A stretch of DNA of 64,000 nucleotides from Cyanobacteria bacterium SBLK (GTDB lineage: Bacteria; Cyanobacteriota; Cyanobacteriia; Cyanobacteriales; Spirulinaceae): assembly GCA_017746715.1 (NCBI GenBank), contig JAGHZQ010000107.1, positions 52,986 through 116,985 of the forward strand, given 5' to 3'. The notes under the pieces are model-generated. The model worked only from the letters and a program-made list of their open reading frames with translations. It was not told the origin of the DNA and searched no databases. Positions within the stretch are counted from its first letter, which is position 1. Each line of letters opens with the position of its first letter. Positions 25,082 through 34,142 of this stretch are shown one piece after another. The position numbers were made by a program, and so were the translations under genes.

Positions 25082-25672
25082 TTAAAAATTCCAGACGATA
25101 GCGATAACAAAAATGATAACGAGAATTGCGATCGCTAAAATGATTCTCTTCGTTATCTTCTCTGCTTCTGTTGGGGGAATTAATTGTTTGGACATGATGG
25201 CAACAGAAATCGGCGTTTTATTCAGCCGCAAACGCTGAAAAAAGTGTTTTTGATAACCGTTAGCTTGATAAAATTTAATGGCATTGAGAGACGAACTGAC
25301 CCAAAGTTTTCGGTAATTTTTAGCAATAGCCGCTTCTTCAAGTGCTTGTAATAATTTTGTGCCAATTTTTTGGCGAATGCGATCGGGATGAATATAAATC
25401 CCGTTAATATCTCGCGAGTTTGCTGATAAACAAGAAAAGCCAATAATTTTGTTGTTAGTTGCCTGCACTGAGCGGAGCCGAAGTGTTGGTTGTTGTTCTG
25501 CGACAAATACAATTTCTTGACAGCCCTTTCTTGCTCTAGCTTGAGTTTGTACAAGTATTTCAATTTCTTTTTCCGTATAATCTGTCACAGAAAGCACTCT
25601 TAATGCTTCTGATTGTAGTTCGATAAGTTTCTCTAATTCTTCAGATTTTGCCAAGCGGATGCGAATATCCAT
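25082..25672 (-). CDS. GNAT N-acetyltransferase with C-terminal membrane helix
   Basis: 196 aa. GNAT core: N-terminal strand MDIRIRLAKSEE, acetyl-CoA loop region RIRQKIGTKLLQALEEAA near 99-116 (R/Q-x-x-G-x-A/G form), and SSLNAIKFYQANGYQ near 128-142. Residues about 174-194 form a hydrophobic helix (IILAIAILVIIFVIAIVW), an unusual anchor. Residues near 61-74 (QQPTLRLRSVQATNN) are encoded by a dispersed DNA repeat inserted in frame in a loop. The next gene upstream ends eight bases away; the two are probably one transcript. Confidence 0.8.
   Translation of the reverse strand: MDIRIRLAKSEELEKLIELQSEALRVLSVTDYTEKEIEILVQTQARARKGCQEIVFVAEQQPTLRLRSVQATNNKIIGFSCLSANSRDINGIYIHPDRIRQKIGTKLLQALEEAAIAKNYRKLWVSSSLNAIKFYQANGYQKHFFQRLRLNKTPISVAIMSKQLIPPTEAEKITKRIILAIAILVIIFVIAIVWNF
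25463..25486. repeat. Dispersed repeat inserted in-frame in the GNAT gene
   Basis: On the minus strand it reads AACACTTCGGCTCCGCTCAG and continues TGCA. The core ACTTCGGCTCCGCTCAGTGC matches the intergenic copies at 10840 (ACTTCGACACCGCTCAGTAC) and 13307. It preserves the reading frame. Confidence 0.65.
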
Positions 25673-25680
25673 AACTTTAA

Positions 25681-25902
25681 TTATCTAAACAAATCGGTCA
25701 ACCAATGATGGAAGTGGGGAGCAATTTCAGAACCATTTCCTAATACTCTAGCGGTAATTGCTTGTCCCATTGGCATTCCCGGTACTTCTTGCCAAGCTAA
25801 CCAAGTATGAATGAAGGCTTTGGGACGATTATTTTCTTCTTCTTCATCTTCTTGTTTAGTGGCATCAAAGCGATAATTTTGAATTCTCAGATCCCGTAAC
25901 AT
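25681..25902 (-). CDS. Small conserved hypothetical protein
   Basis: 73 aa from the ATG at 25902 (MLRDLRIQNY). A longer frame to 26067 would overlap the racemase gene on the other strand and has no coding appearance. The acidic loop KQEDEEEENN is followed by AFIHTWLAWQEVPGMPMGQAITARVL and HFHHWLTDLFR, a phrase I associate with small cyanobacterial proteins of unknown function. It sits directly upstream of the GNAT gene, 8 bases apart. Confidence 0.65.
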   Translation of the reverse strand: MLRDLRIQNYRFDATKQEDEEEENNRPKAFIHTWLAWQEVPGMPMGQAITARVLGNGSEIAPHFHHWLTDLFR

Positions 25903-25960
25903 AATACTCTCTGTCCAAAATGGCTTTATTCTATTGTAAAAGCGATCGCACCGCTCACCC

Positions 25961-26654
25961 ATGAAAATCAAAGTTATCAACCCCAACACTACCACCAGCA
26001 TGACCGAGAAGATCGCTGCGACTGCTCGATCCGTCGCTTCTCCCAGTACGGAAATTATTGCGTGCAACCCTCAACGCGGCCCCGTTTCTATTGAAGGCCA
26101 TTACGACGAAGCGATGAGCATCTCCGGTATTCTCGAAGAAGTGCGATCGGGAGAACTCGAGGGAGTGGATGGGTATGTTATTGCTTGTTTTGGCGATCCC
26201 GGACTCCTCGCTGCAAGAGAACTGGCAACGGGTCCTGCTATCGGCATTGCTGAAGCTGCCATGCACGCAGCGAGCATGATTTCTACTCGTTTTTCTATTG
26301 TCACGACTCTCAGCCATACGAAAATCATCGCCGCACATTTACGGCATGACAAAATTTTGCAGCCGCATTCGAGCAACAAATCTCGCAGTTTTGGACTTGG
26401 AAGGGGAGGAGCGAGCCAAAGATATTATTGTAGCCGAATGCTGTCTTGCTCTAGAAGAAGATGAATGCGGTGCGATCGTTCTGGGATGTGCGGGTATGGC
26501 AGATTTGGCGGACTCGATTTCTCTAGAGTTGGGTATTCCGGTTATTGATGGGGTAAGAATTGCAGTGAAATTTGTAGAAGCTCTTGTAGGGACAGGATTG
26601 AAAACGAGCAAAGCTGGAGATTTGGCCTTTCCTCTTGCCAAACTGGAAAAATGA
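25961..26654 (+). pseudogene. Aspartate/glutamate (hydantoin) racemase family gene, frameshifted
   Basis: Two overlapping frames together make one racemase of about 230 aa. The first (25961-) carries MKIKVINPNTT and the first catalytic Cys in VIACFGDPG, and continues in homology to SIVTTLSHTKIIAAHL. The second carries YGMTKFC...RATNLAVLDLE and the second catalytic Cys in IVLGCAGMADL, ending at 26654. The frame changes near 26320-26350 around GCACATTTACGGCATG. The family usually has a few residues between HL and YGM, so a small deletion is likely. Either a recent pseudogene or a sequencing error; both halves are otherwise well conserved. Confidence 0.85.
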
Positions 26655-26684
26655 ATAGGAAAAAATGAATAGAATGCGAAATAA

Positions 26685-26713
26685 GGGAGCGACCCCAATT
26701 TGAGGTCGCTCCC
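26685..26713. terminator. Perfect hairpin after the racemase gene
   Basis: GGGAGCGACC (26685-26694), 9-base loop, GGTCGCTCCC (26704-26713). No T-run follows, so termination efficiency is uncertain. The 26715-26970 interval holds no gene I can support. Confidence 0.55.
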
Positions 26714-26973
26714 TGTCACTCACGCATCATTTCAACTTGAAAAGAGGTTGGGAGTCTTGCCGTGTTTCGACCCCAACTTCTTTTCTCGTTGTTGCTTTTC
26801 CTCACACACAACTAGATTATGTCGATCGATCGATTCTGCTCTGGAGCGCGAGGTGACACTTTGCAAAGTGCCTCTTAGCACTTGACAATTGCCCCATCAT
26901 TTCTCAGTAGTTGCCGCAATTTGTATCGGAATGTAAAGGTAAAGGTTAGTATAACAGAAGTTGAAAAATTGAT

Positions 26974-27003
26974 GAAACCCAACTTTTTTACAAGTTGGGT
27001 TTC
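26974..27003 (-). terminator. Terminator of the PEP-CTERM gene at 27044
   Basis: GAAACCCAACTT (26974-26985) pairs perfectly with AAGTTGGGTTTC (26992-27003). On the minus strand it is followed by ATCAATTTTTC. It lies 40 bases past the stop. Confidence 0.75.
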
Positions 27004-27043
27004 AAAGTTGTAGATTTGCGGTTTAGAAACGGGAAGCTATTAT

Positions 27044-27721
27044 TTAAGCATCGGCTTCTTCTTTGCGCTTGCGGATAGCAGTTCCAGCAAGTCCGCTAAC
27101 AGCTAATAATCCTAAGATGGTAGCGGGTTCGGGAACATCGACAACTTCCGCGATCGCAATGGCAGTACCCGACAAGGTAAGGTTTTTAAATTCTCGCCCA
27201 TTATTGAGATCGGTGATAAATTTATTGGCTGTAAGACCCTGTTCGCCAAACTGGAAGGTTATATTGGCTACACCTTGAGATTTTTCTCCAGTGCTGCTTT
27301 CAAATATTCCTGCTAAAGCAACAGTCAAATCTACGAGTCCAGTCGCAAAAGGATTAGAATTTTCCACCTTTAATCCAGCATTTTGCACAACATCAAAGGA
27401 AGAGCCATCATCGAAGAGGAAGAAATTTTCAATAGGAGCTAAATCGATGGGAATGAGATCCTTGATAAATGCAGTTTCAATACCGACGAAACTTTGCGTT
27501 TGAGCTTTAAGCGCAATGAAACCATCAGGATCGTAATCCGGATGAACAAAATCAATTTCGTTCTTTGTCAAATTAATCAAGGTGTCATTATTATCAATTT
27601 GGAAACTTCCGATGAGAGCACCTGCTTCGGCAGAGCCAACGTTGAAAGCAAGACCGGCAGCAACGATGGGGAGAGCAACGGCAGCTTTAGTAACTTTAGA
27701 GAAGATGGATTGAACGGTCAT
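27044..27721 (-). CDS. PEP-CTERM protein, secreted
   Basis: 225 aa. Signal AAVALPIVAAGLAFNVGSAEA ends near residue 33. The mature domain is beta-rich (GALIGSFQIDNNDTLINL; NITFQFGEQGLTANKF) of unknown role. The C-terminus VPEPATILGLLAVSGLAG with RKRKEE is a standard PEP-CTERM sorting signal. It stands as a single gene with its own terminator. Confidence 0.88.
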   Translation of the reverse strand: MTVQSIFSKVTKAAVALPIVAAGLAFNVGSAEAGALIGSFQIDNNDTLINLTKNEIDFVHPDYDPDGFIALKAQTQSFVGIETAFIKDLIPIDLAPIENFFLFDDGSSFDVVQNAGLKVENSNPFATGLVDLTVALAGIFESSTGEKSQGVANITFQFGEQGLTANKFITDLNNGREFKNLTLSGTAIAIAEVVDVPEPATILGLLAVSGLAGTAIRKRKEEADA

Positions 27722-28260
27722 GGTAAGTACCTCAATAATGCTAGAAGAGTTAGTTTATGTTTTTCAAGAATGGGGGTCGCGCGATTTAGATTTTGTGAGT
27801 TAGTAGAAGTGGCGAATAACTTTTGTAGTTATTGCTTTTTGTAAAATCCCGCTTCTCCCGACTCAAATACGTTTATATATTTTTTTGTCTGGCGGAGACG
27901 CTTGTTAACACCCTGTAGAAGTTTTTCCCTGCGCTTATTTATCAAGATACGGGGCCTGCTAGGGAAATGCAACCGCAAAATGGCTTCTTGACTAACTCTT
28001 TATATTTCTCTGGTCTTTTTTAAGGAAATTATGAACTTGGCTAAACAATAAAATTCTCTGCTTCGAGAATATCGTGGTTTTTACTGTAACGATCGCAGTT
28101 TCGTCGATCTTTTTGCGATTTGCATCCAAGGTAACACGGAATTACGCGATCGCGCAATTTCTTACGCTAAATTGCGTAACGATTTTGTATGGTCTTCCTA
28201 TTTACAGGATCGAGACGCTTTCACTTCTCAATCTAAGAGAATGACTTTGCGTAGTTCCCT
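27722..28260. other. Intergenic region, no gene seen
   Basis: About 540 bases between two minus-strand genes. It must hold the promoter of the PEP-CTERM gene and the 3' region of the double ABC ATPase is at its right end. Neither strand has a convincing ORF or RNA fold. Confidence 0.5.
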
Positions 28261-29943
28261 TTATTCTCGAGTTTGAGGGGGTTGTGCTTCTAATAAAGGA
28301 GCAGCATTTAAAAGGGTTTTTGTATAGGGATGTTGCGGATCGCTAAAAATTTGCTCGGTTTCGCCGAGTTCTACGATTGTCCCAGAATTCATGACGGCAA
28401 TACGATCGCATAAAAATCGCGCGACCCAAAGATCGTGGGTAATAAAGAGATAGGTCAGATCGAATTCATCTTTGAGTTCCTGCATCAAGTCAAGAACTTG
28501 GGTTTGCACGCTCGCATCTAACATGCTCACGGGTTCATCGCAAATTAACAATTGGGGTTGAACGATGAGGGCGCGAGCGATCGCGACTCGCTGTTGCTGT
28601 CCTCCCGATAGTTCTCGAGGATAACGATGATAATATTCTTTTACAGGAGTCAGTCCCACTCTCTCCAACATGGTTTCAACTTTTTGGCGAGCTTCTGCGG
28701 GTGTGGCGAGTTGATGGATGAATAAAGGATCCGCGATCGCGTCTCCTACCCGCATCAAAGGATTCAAACAGGCGAGGGGATCTTGGAAAATCATCTGCAT
28801 CTGGCGGCGCAGGAGGCGAAGTTCGCTAACGCTTAAATAGGTAATGTCTCGTCCCTGCCATTGAATGCGTCCGGAAGTTGGGGAAACCAATTGTAAAATC
28901 GTGCGGGAGAGGGTACTTTTGCCGCAGCCGGACTCTCCGACCAAACCAAGAATTTCCCCTCGATAGAGTGTAAAGTTGACTTCATCAACGGCTTTAATTG
29001 TTTGCGTGTCTTGCCCGGTAAAAAGCTGTTGTAACAAGTTACTTTCGAGGACGTAGTGCTGTTTTAAATCTTGAACTTCTAGTAAAGGCGTTTTTTCAAG
29101 AGGGGATGTTAACGCTTCATCTTGTTGGGTTATTTTTCCATTTTCTTCCGTGACTTGAATGTGCAATGCTGCTGCGAGAAGCGATCGCGTGTAATCGTGT
29201 TGGGGATGGGATAAAATTTCGCGAGTTTTCCCAGTTTCCACCATTTTTCCGCGATACATGACCGCCACGCGATCGCAGTATTCCCCTACCATGGCCAGAT
29301 CGTGGGAAATGAGCAAGAGTGCCAAATCTCGTTCGCGACACAAGCGGGTCAATTCCTGCAAAATTTCCGAAGCTACCGTGACATCTAAACTGGTGGTGGG
29401 TTCGTCGGCGACGATGAGTTTGGGATCGAGGAGGAGAGCCAGGGCGATCGCGACGCGCTGACGCATTCCCCCGCTAAACTCGTGAGGGTACTGCGACCAG
29501 CGATCGCCCTTGATTCTCACGGCTTCTAGGGTGGCGATCGCTTTGTCTTTGGCTTCTTTTTTGGAGAGTTGGGATTGATGGGACAGTAACGTTTCAATGC
29601 AGTGATCGCCAATAGTCATTAACGGATCGAGGCGCGTCATGGGATCTTGAAACACCAAAGCGACAACTTCCCCGCGAAATTGACGCAATTCGCCGGGATC
29701 GAGGTCGAAAACCGACTTTCCTGCAAAACTCACTCGTCCTTCAATACGCGTTGCAGAGGGTAAGAGTCGCATGGAAGCACGTCCCAAGGTTGATTTTCCA
29801 CACCCCGATTCTCCCACAAATCCCAATCTTTCCCCTGCATTGAGGGTAAAAGAAACATCATCGACTGCCCAATCAATTGTTTCTCGGGGCTGACGAGTGG
29901 GATAAGCAACCCGTAAATTTTCAACGCGCAAAAGATCGGACAT
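28261..29943 (-). CDS. Double ATP-binding protein of a peptide/nickel-type ABC transporter (DppD-DppF fusion)
   Basis: 560 aa with two complete ABC domains. First: Walker A GESGCGKSTLGRAS near 41-54, signature FSGGMRQRVAIALALLL, Walker B LIVADEPTTSLDV. Second: GESGCGKSTLSRT near 331-343, LSGGQQQRVAIARAL, LLICDEPVSMLDAS. Each carries the oligopeptide-type C-terminal extension (DPQHPYTKTLL). It powers import of di/oligopeptides or glutathione-like substrates through a DppB/DppC permease pair, not present here. A stand-alone fused ATPase gene is common in cyanobacteria. Confidence 0.92.
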   Translation of the reverse strand: MSDLLRVENLRVAYPTRQPRETIDWAVDDVSFTLNAGERLGFVGESGCGKSTLGRASMRLLPSATRIEGRVSFAGKSVFDLDPGELRQFRGEVVALVFQDPMTRLDPLMTIGDHCIETLLSHQSQLSKKEAKDKAIATLEAVRIKGDRWSQYPHEFSGGMRQRVAIALALLLDPKLIVADEPTTSLDVTVASEILQELTRLCRERDLALLLISHDLAMVGEYCDRVAVMYRGKMVETGKTREILSHPQHDYTRSLLAAALHIQVTEENGKITQQDEALTSPLEKTPLLEVQDLKQHYVLESNLLQQLFTGQDTQTIKAVDEVNFTLYRGEILGLVGESGCGKSTLSRTILQLVSPTSGRIQWQGRDITYLSVSELRLLRRQMQMIFQDPLACLNPLMRVGDAIADPLFIHQLATPAEARQKVETMLERVGLTPVKEYYHRYPRELSGGQQQRVAIARALIVQPQLLICDEPVSMLDASVQTQVLDLMQELKDEFDLTYLFITHDLWVARFLCDRIAVMNSGTIVELGETEQIFSDPQHPYTKTLLNAAPLLEAQPPQTRE

Positions 29944-29955
29944 TACAAAGTCTAT

Positions 29956-30020
29956 AACTGGTAACTGGTAACTGGTGACCCTTCGGCAAGCTCAGGGCAT
30001 CGCTGGTAACTGGTGACTGA
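29956..30020. repeat. Dispersed repeat between ABC ATPase and zinc-ribbon gene
   Basis: AACTGGTAACTGGTAACTGG, then CCCTTCGGCAAGCTCAGGGC, ATCGCTGGTAACTGGTGACTG. The core equals the copies at 10826, 13296 and 42078. The GGTAACT units are tandem. Confidence 0.7.
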
Positions 30021-30021
30021 A

Positions 30022-30669
30022 TTAATGGTCTCGATCGAATTTTTCTTCTTTAAACTTTTTAAATTCTTGCATGTCCATATTATTAGCTGCCTTTCGCATT
30101 AAATAGGCCAAGGCGTAATCGCCATTGGGATGTTCGACCAAGCGATCGCCAAGGGCAAAAATGACCCTTGCCAAATCTTCACCCAGTTTATCGATTAGAG
30201 TTTGGCGTTCGTTAGCGAGAGATTCTTGTTCTCGCATTTGCATTTGCCACTGGCGATCGAAAAATTGTTCCAGAGAACTGCTCAATCCCAAAGCACTTAA
30301 CACATCCCATTCTCCCTCATCGAGCCAAAATCCGCCGCATTCTTGGCAGTATTCGATGAAAAAAGGCTGTCGGTATTTGACTTTAGCACGAGAAAGATAG
30401 CGACCGCATTCGGGACACAACCCAGCTCTACCATCGACGGAGGAAGGCGTAAAAGGAATATCTATTTTTTGCTGAAGTAAATCGGGGGTTGCCTGTTTTT
30501 GCGGCTGTTTGTGCTGCAAGTCTCGATAATGTTTGCTGGAAATCCATATTCCTTTACACTCCGAACACCGCTTCACGGGAATTTTTCCGGGTAATTGGCT
30601 GTCGAGTAGGACGGCATTTTTACATTTCGGACATTCCACAGACTTACTTGCCTCCGATCGCTGCAACAA
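30022..30669 (-). CDS. Double zinc-ribbon (zf-TFIIB-like) protein
   Basis: 215 aa. Two zinc ribbons: CPKC near 14-17 with CSEC near 36-39, and CPEC near 85-88 with CQEC near 106-109; both are followed by an aromatic GxW (KGIWIS, GGFWLD) typical of the zf-TFIIB family. The C-terminal 100 residues are helical and charged. Function unknown; likely a soluble nucleic-acid or protein adaptor. Confidence 0.8.
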   Translation of the reverse strand: MLQRSEASKSVECPKCKNAVLLDSQLPGKIPVKRCSECKGIWISSKHYRDLQHKQPQKQATPDLLQQKIDIPFTPSSVDGRAGLCPECGRYLSRAKVKYRQPFFIEYCQECGGFWLDEGEWDVLSALGLSSSLEQFFDRQWQMQMREQESLANERQTLIDKLGEDLARVIFALGDRLVEHPNGDYALAYLMRKAANNMDMQEFKKFKEEKFDRDH

Positions 30670-30887
30670 AATTCTTTGACTCTAGGGAAATTTTACCAAG
30701 CGACCTCCCCAAATGGGAAAATCTGCGAATCTCGTTGGGGCGATCGCAATCTCTTATTACAGAGGGTTTATCCTAATCGCTTTCCAATCGCAATTTCAGA
30801 ACCCACCCCAAACAAATTGGTATTGAAATTAACAGAAATTTTGCCACCACGTTTTTTCTCATTGGTTAAAATAAATAAATCGAAGCA

Positions 30888-32594
30888 TTGGAGAACGCGC
30901 TTATCGAAACTATCTACGGCAGCACTCAAGGACTCAAACCCAGTCAGACCAAAGAACTAAAGCGACTTTACCAACAACGCTTACCTCAAGATTGCCTGAC
31001 CACGCCAGAATTTGCCCAACGACTCGCCGCTATCAGTACTGAGATTCAAGAGAATGTCTGCGCTTATGTCAACCGTCGAGGACAAGTCATTCGCGTGGGA
31101 GTGGGGTCTCCGCGTCAAACCCAAATTCCTCCTCTCGAACTTCCCCGTTACGGTGCAGAACGTTTGTGCGGCATTCGCTGCATTGCCACAAACTTAAAAC
31201 CCGATCCCCCTCATACAGCCAGTTTGACGGCGATGGTCATTCAACGCTTGGATGCTTTAGTGACGCTGAATTTAACGGGAGAAGGATTTCAACGGCGCGG
31301 CGGCGGGGCAACCGGATATGTAGGCGATACCTATTACTCTCACCTCATTCCCCAAACCGAACGCAATGGTAGCAAGCCTATTTATTGGATGCTCTCTCCT
31401 CCATTAAGTTTGGATGTCTTGTCGGATCAGAATTTTCTCGAGTTGGTAGAAGGACTCGAAGAAGAATTTCGCCGGGAATATATTGCTCTTGAAGTGGACG
31501 AGGATCGCGATCGCGTGGCGATTATCGGACTGCAAACCCAACAGATGAGCGATCGTGCTTTTAATAACGGTTTAATGGAGTTAGAACGCTTGGTAGATAC
31601 GGCGGGAGGCGAAGCAGTCAGGGTGCTCTCGCAAAAACGCACCCAACCCCATCCGCAAACCGTCGTCGGGGCGGGAAAAGTTGAGGAAATCGCCCTCGCA
31701 GTGCAGACCGTAGGGGCAACTTTAGCAGTTTTCGATCGCGATCTTTCCCCCGCACAGGCACGCAATCTCGAACGCAAAATTGGAGTGAGAGTGGTGGATC
31801 GCACGGAAGTGATTCTCGATATCTTCGCCCAACGCGCTCAATCTCGCGCCGGGAAATTGCAAGTCGAACTCGCACAGTTGGAATATATGTTACCACGCTT
31901 GACGGGTCGAGGTTTGGCCATGTCCCGGTTGGGGGGGGGAATTGGAACTAGAGGACCGGGGGAAACCAAGTTAGAAACGGAACGTCGCGCTATTCAGCGC
32001 CGTCTGACGCGCCTGCAAAGGGAGGTCAACGAGTTACAAGCGCACCGATCGCGACTGCGCCAGAAACGACAAAATCGGGATGTTCCTTCTGTGGCGATCG
32101 TGGGTTACACCAATGCAGGAAAATCGACGTTATTGAATGCGATGACGAATGCAGAGGTTTATGCAGAGGATCGCTTATTTGCAACTCTCGACCCCACGAC
32201 GCGGCGTTTGACAGTTAACGATCCAGAAATGGGAAAACCTTTCCATTTATTGCTAACCGATACGGTGGGATTTATTCACGAACTTCCTCCTGCTTTGGTG
32301 GATGCGTTTCGGGCAACTTTGGAGGAAGTGACGGAAGCAGATGCGCTGTTACATTTGGTGGATTTGTCTCATCCTGCATGGGAAAGTCACATTCGATCGG
32401 TGCGACAAATTTTAGGGGAAATGCCTTCAGTTCCGGGGCCGATTCTGTTAGTTTTTAATAAGTTAGATTGCACGGATAGCGAAACGCTGACAAAGGCAAA
32501 AGAAGAGTATCCCAATGCTTTATTTATTGGAGCCTGCGATCGCATTGGTTTGGAAACCCTGCGCCAAAAACTGGTAAGATTGGTTCAGTTGTAA
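30888..32594 (+). CDS. hflX: GTPase HflX (ribosome-splitting factor)
   Basis: 568 aa from a TTG at 30888; the usual cyanobacterial start phrase ETIYGSTQGLK follows closely, so this or a nearby non-ATG start must be used. The N-terminal extension is long, typical of cyanobacteria. HflX domain: TVVGAGKVEEI near 255-265, VFDRDLSPAQARNLE, GRGLAMSRLGGGIGTRGPGET near 340-360. The G domain has G1 GYTNAGKSTLLN near 402-413, G3 DTVG near 455, and G4 FNKLD near 522. It splits stalled ribosomes under stress. Confidence 0.95.
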   Translation: MENALIETIYGSTQGLKPSQTKELKRLYQQRLPQDCLTTPEFAQRLAAISTEIQENVCAYVNRRGQVIRVGVGSPRQTQIPPLELPRYGAERLCGIRCIATNLKPDPPHTASLTAMVIQRLDALVTLNLTGEGFQRRGGGATGYVGDTYYSHLIPQTERNGSKPIYWMLSPPLSLDVLSDQNFLELVEGLEEEFRREYIALEVDEDRDRVAIIGLQTQQMSDRAFNNGLMELERLVDTAGGEAVRVLSQKRTQPHPQTVVGAGKVEEIALAVQTVGATLAVFDRDLSPAQARNLERKIGVRVVDRTEVILDIFAQRAQSRAGKLQVELAQLEYMLPRLTGRGLAMSRLGGGIGTRGPGETKLETERRAIQRRLTRLQREVNELQAHRSRLRQKRQNRDVPSVAIVGYTNAGKSTLLNAMTNAEVYAEDRLFATLDPTTRRLTVNDPEMGKPFHLLLTDTVGFIHELPPALVDAFRATLEEVTEADALLHLVDLSHPAWESHIRSVRQILGEMPSVPGPILLVFNKLDCTDSETLTKAKEEYPNALFIGACDRIGLETLRQKLVRLVQL

Positions 32595-32690
32595 AGAGTA
32601 ATCTATATCTACAACCCAAACCCACCCCCCAACCCCCTCCAAAGAGGGGGAGTGCAAGAGGGAAGAAGTCAACAACTAATAACAAATGAT

Positions 32691-33077
32691 ATGAATAGAC
32701 AAAACATTAGTAGCGGACGATCTTGGGAATCCATTGTCGGTTATTCTCGGGTGGTTCGCGTGGGAAATATGGTGTATGTTTCCGGGACGACGGCGACGGA
32801 TGAAAATAGTAATATTGTAGGAATTGGCGATCCTTACGCGCAAACGATACAAACTTTGAAAAATATTGAATCTGCTTTACAACAAGCGGGAGTTAGTTTA
32901 CAAAATGTGGTGAGAACGCGAATGTATGTTACAAATATCGATGACTGGGAAGCGATCGGACGGGCGCATGGGGAGTTTTTTGCAGAGATTCGTCCCGCTT
33001 CGACTATGGTAGAGGTGAGTCGCTTGGTGGATTCGAATATGTTGGTGGAAATTGAAGCAGAAGCGATCGCTGTTTAA
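32691..33077 (+). CDS. RidA/YjgF family protein
   Basis: 128 aa from the ATG at 32691; 13 upstream codons are open but the family begins near NISSGRSWE. Family blocks: VGNMVYVSGTTA, YAQTIQTLKNIESALQQAGVS, VVRTRMYVTN (the conserved Arg) and VEVSRLVDSNMLVEIEAEAIA. RidA proteins deaminate reactive enamine/imine intermediates; this subgroup may differ. It overlaps the convergent gene at 33074 by 4 bases. Confidence 0.88.
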   Translation: MNRQNISSGRSWESIVGYSRVVRVGNMVYVSGTTATDENSNIVGIGDPYAQTIQTLKNIESALQQAGVSLQNVVRTRMYVTNIDDWEAIGRAHGEFFAEIRPASTMVEVSRLVDSNMLVEIEAEAIAV

Positions 33078-33508
33078 GATGAGGATGAGGGGGAGGTGTT
33101 GCGATCGTCTAGCTCCTTAACAAGATAATTGTTGCAGACGCAATCAACAAGTAACTCAGCAATAAGGAGATCGTCAGCATCGTGATAAATACCACAATGG
33201 GGCAAGTTTTCTGCTTTATAGGACATCACCTCAGAAAGTTCTTCAAAAATATATTCTTTGGATTGTTCTATATTGAGAACAGCAAAAGAACCATTAGATT
33301 TACATTTGAACCTTGCTTTTGTTTCCATATAGTTTCGAGTTTCTATAATGTTTTCTTTTTCGGTGCTCTTGTTAAACCAATCCAACCAATAAACAGATAG
33401 ATATTTTTCTCCTGGTCTCTTTTTAAAAGCAAATGGAATTGGAACATCATCCTCTAAAGTTGATGGCCTACAATGGCGTGTAACATTTCCAGTTTCAATT
33501 TCTGTCAT
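33074..33508 (-). CDS. Unknown protein, third gene of an A/T-rich three-gene cassette
   Basis: 144 aa. I do not know a named domain. Recognisable phrases are HCRPSTLEDDVPIPFAFK, LSVYWLDWF, and HCGIYHDADDLLIAELL; the pattern 'RPS...P.AF...LSV.WL...HCGI' recurs in small unannotated bacterial proteins. Cys/His spacing (RHCRPS, LPHCGI) could bind a metal. The tail is poly-Ser/Asp. It starts four bases after the 33513 stop, so all three genes form one unit. Contains no HIP1 site. Confidence 0.7.
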   Translation of the reverse strand: MTEIETGNVTRHCRPSTLEDDVPIPFAFKKRPGEKYLSVYWLDWFNKSTEKENIIETRNYMETKARFKCKSNGSFAVLNIEQSKEYIFEELSEVMSYKAENLPHCGIYHDADDLLIAELLVDCVCNNYLVKELDDRNTSPSSSS

Positions 33509-33512
33509 TTTC

Positions 33513-34142
33513 CTATTGGTGGTGAAGTTCTATCTTTAGACGATCAAGATAATCAATCAAATCTAGAACATACATTGAATTATTTAATATAATTCGTTTA
33601 TTGATATACAAACTTGGCTGAAAGATAACATAATCTACAAAGTAATTTTCTTTGAATCGCACAGTAAGTCCATTTTCCTTGTCTTTTTTCCATCTCATAT
33701 AGAAAAGACCATCTTCACTCACTGTTAAACTGTTAGGCTTAGAAATGTTTTCTAGAGAGCCAAGAAAAAGACATAATGTTTTCAGCGATCTCAAAGAAAG
33801 ATCGTAATCATCTTCTAGGTCGCACAACTCTTTTAGTTTGCGAATTCGTTGAGAAAAATAGTCATCCTTCAACTTAACAAAATTAAGACTGTAGTTCAAT
33901 ATTTCTTCAAAAATAAACAAGTTATCTAATGTATCTTTACTGATTTGTTTAGATTTATTTTGCAGAGAAACTAGATGACTTATGTTTCGTGTTCTGTAGT
34001 CAGAAAACGTAAACTCATTTTTATTGAAAGTATTGAATTTTAGATTAGTATAAGATTCAGTTGTTTTGACGAAATGAGAATTTTCTTCTTTGAAAGAAAG
34101 TGGAATACTGAAATCCTCTTTATAGATTGTCATTCGTGTCAT
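33513..34142 (-). CDS. Unknown protein, second gene of the A/T-rich cassette
   Basis: 209 aa from the ATG at 34142, chosen because GGAG lies 7 bases upstream; this overlaps the preceding gene by 23 bases, a sign of translational coupling. The protein is rich in Lys, Asn, Phe and Tyr, with a central helical region (IFEEILNYSLNFVKLKDDYF, LKELCDLEDDYDLSLRSLKT) and a C-terminal beta region (ENGLTVRFKENYFVDYVIF). No catalytic motif seen. Confidence 0.7.
   Translation of the reverse strand: MTRMTIYKEDFSIPLSFKEENSHFVKTTESYTNLKFNTFNKNEFTFSDYRTRNISHLVSLQNKSKQISKDTLDNLFIFEEILNYSLNFVKLKDDYFSQRIRKLKELCDLEDDYDLSLRSLKTLCLFLGSLENISKPNSLTVSEDGLFYMRWKKDKENGLTVRFKENYFVDYVIFQPSLYINKRIILNNSMYVLDLIDYLDRLKIELHHQ

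Noticed and set aside
25903..26067. Extension of the small hypothetical gene antisense to the racemase
   Set aside because: It lies opposite the conserved racemase N-terminus; a good ATG is at 25902.
26700..26885. 61-codon plus-strand ORF after the racemase
   Set aside because: It begins inside a terminator hairpin, lacks a ribosome site and shows no family features.
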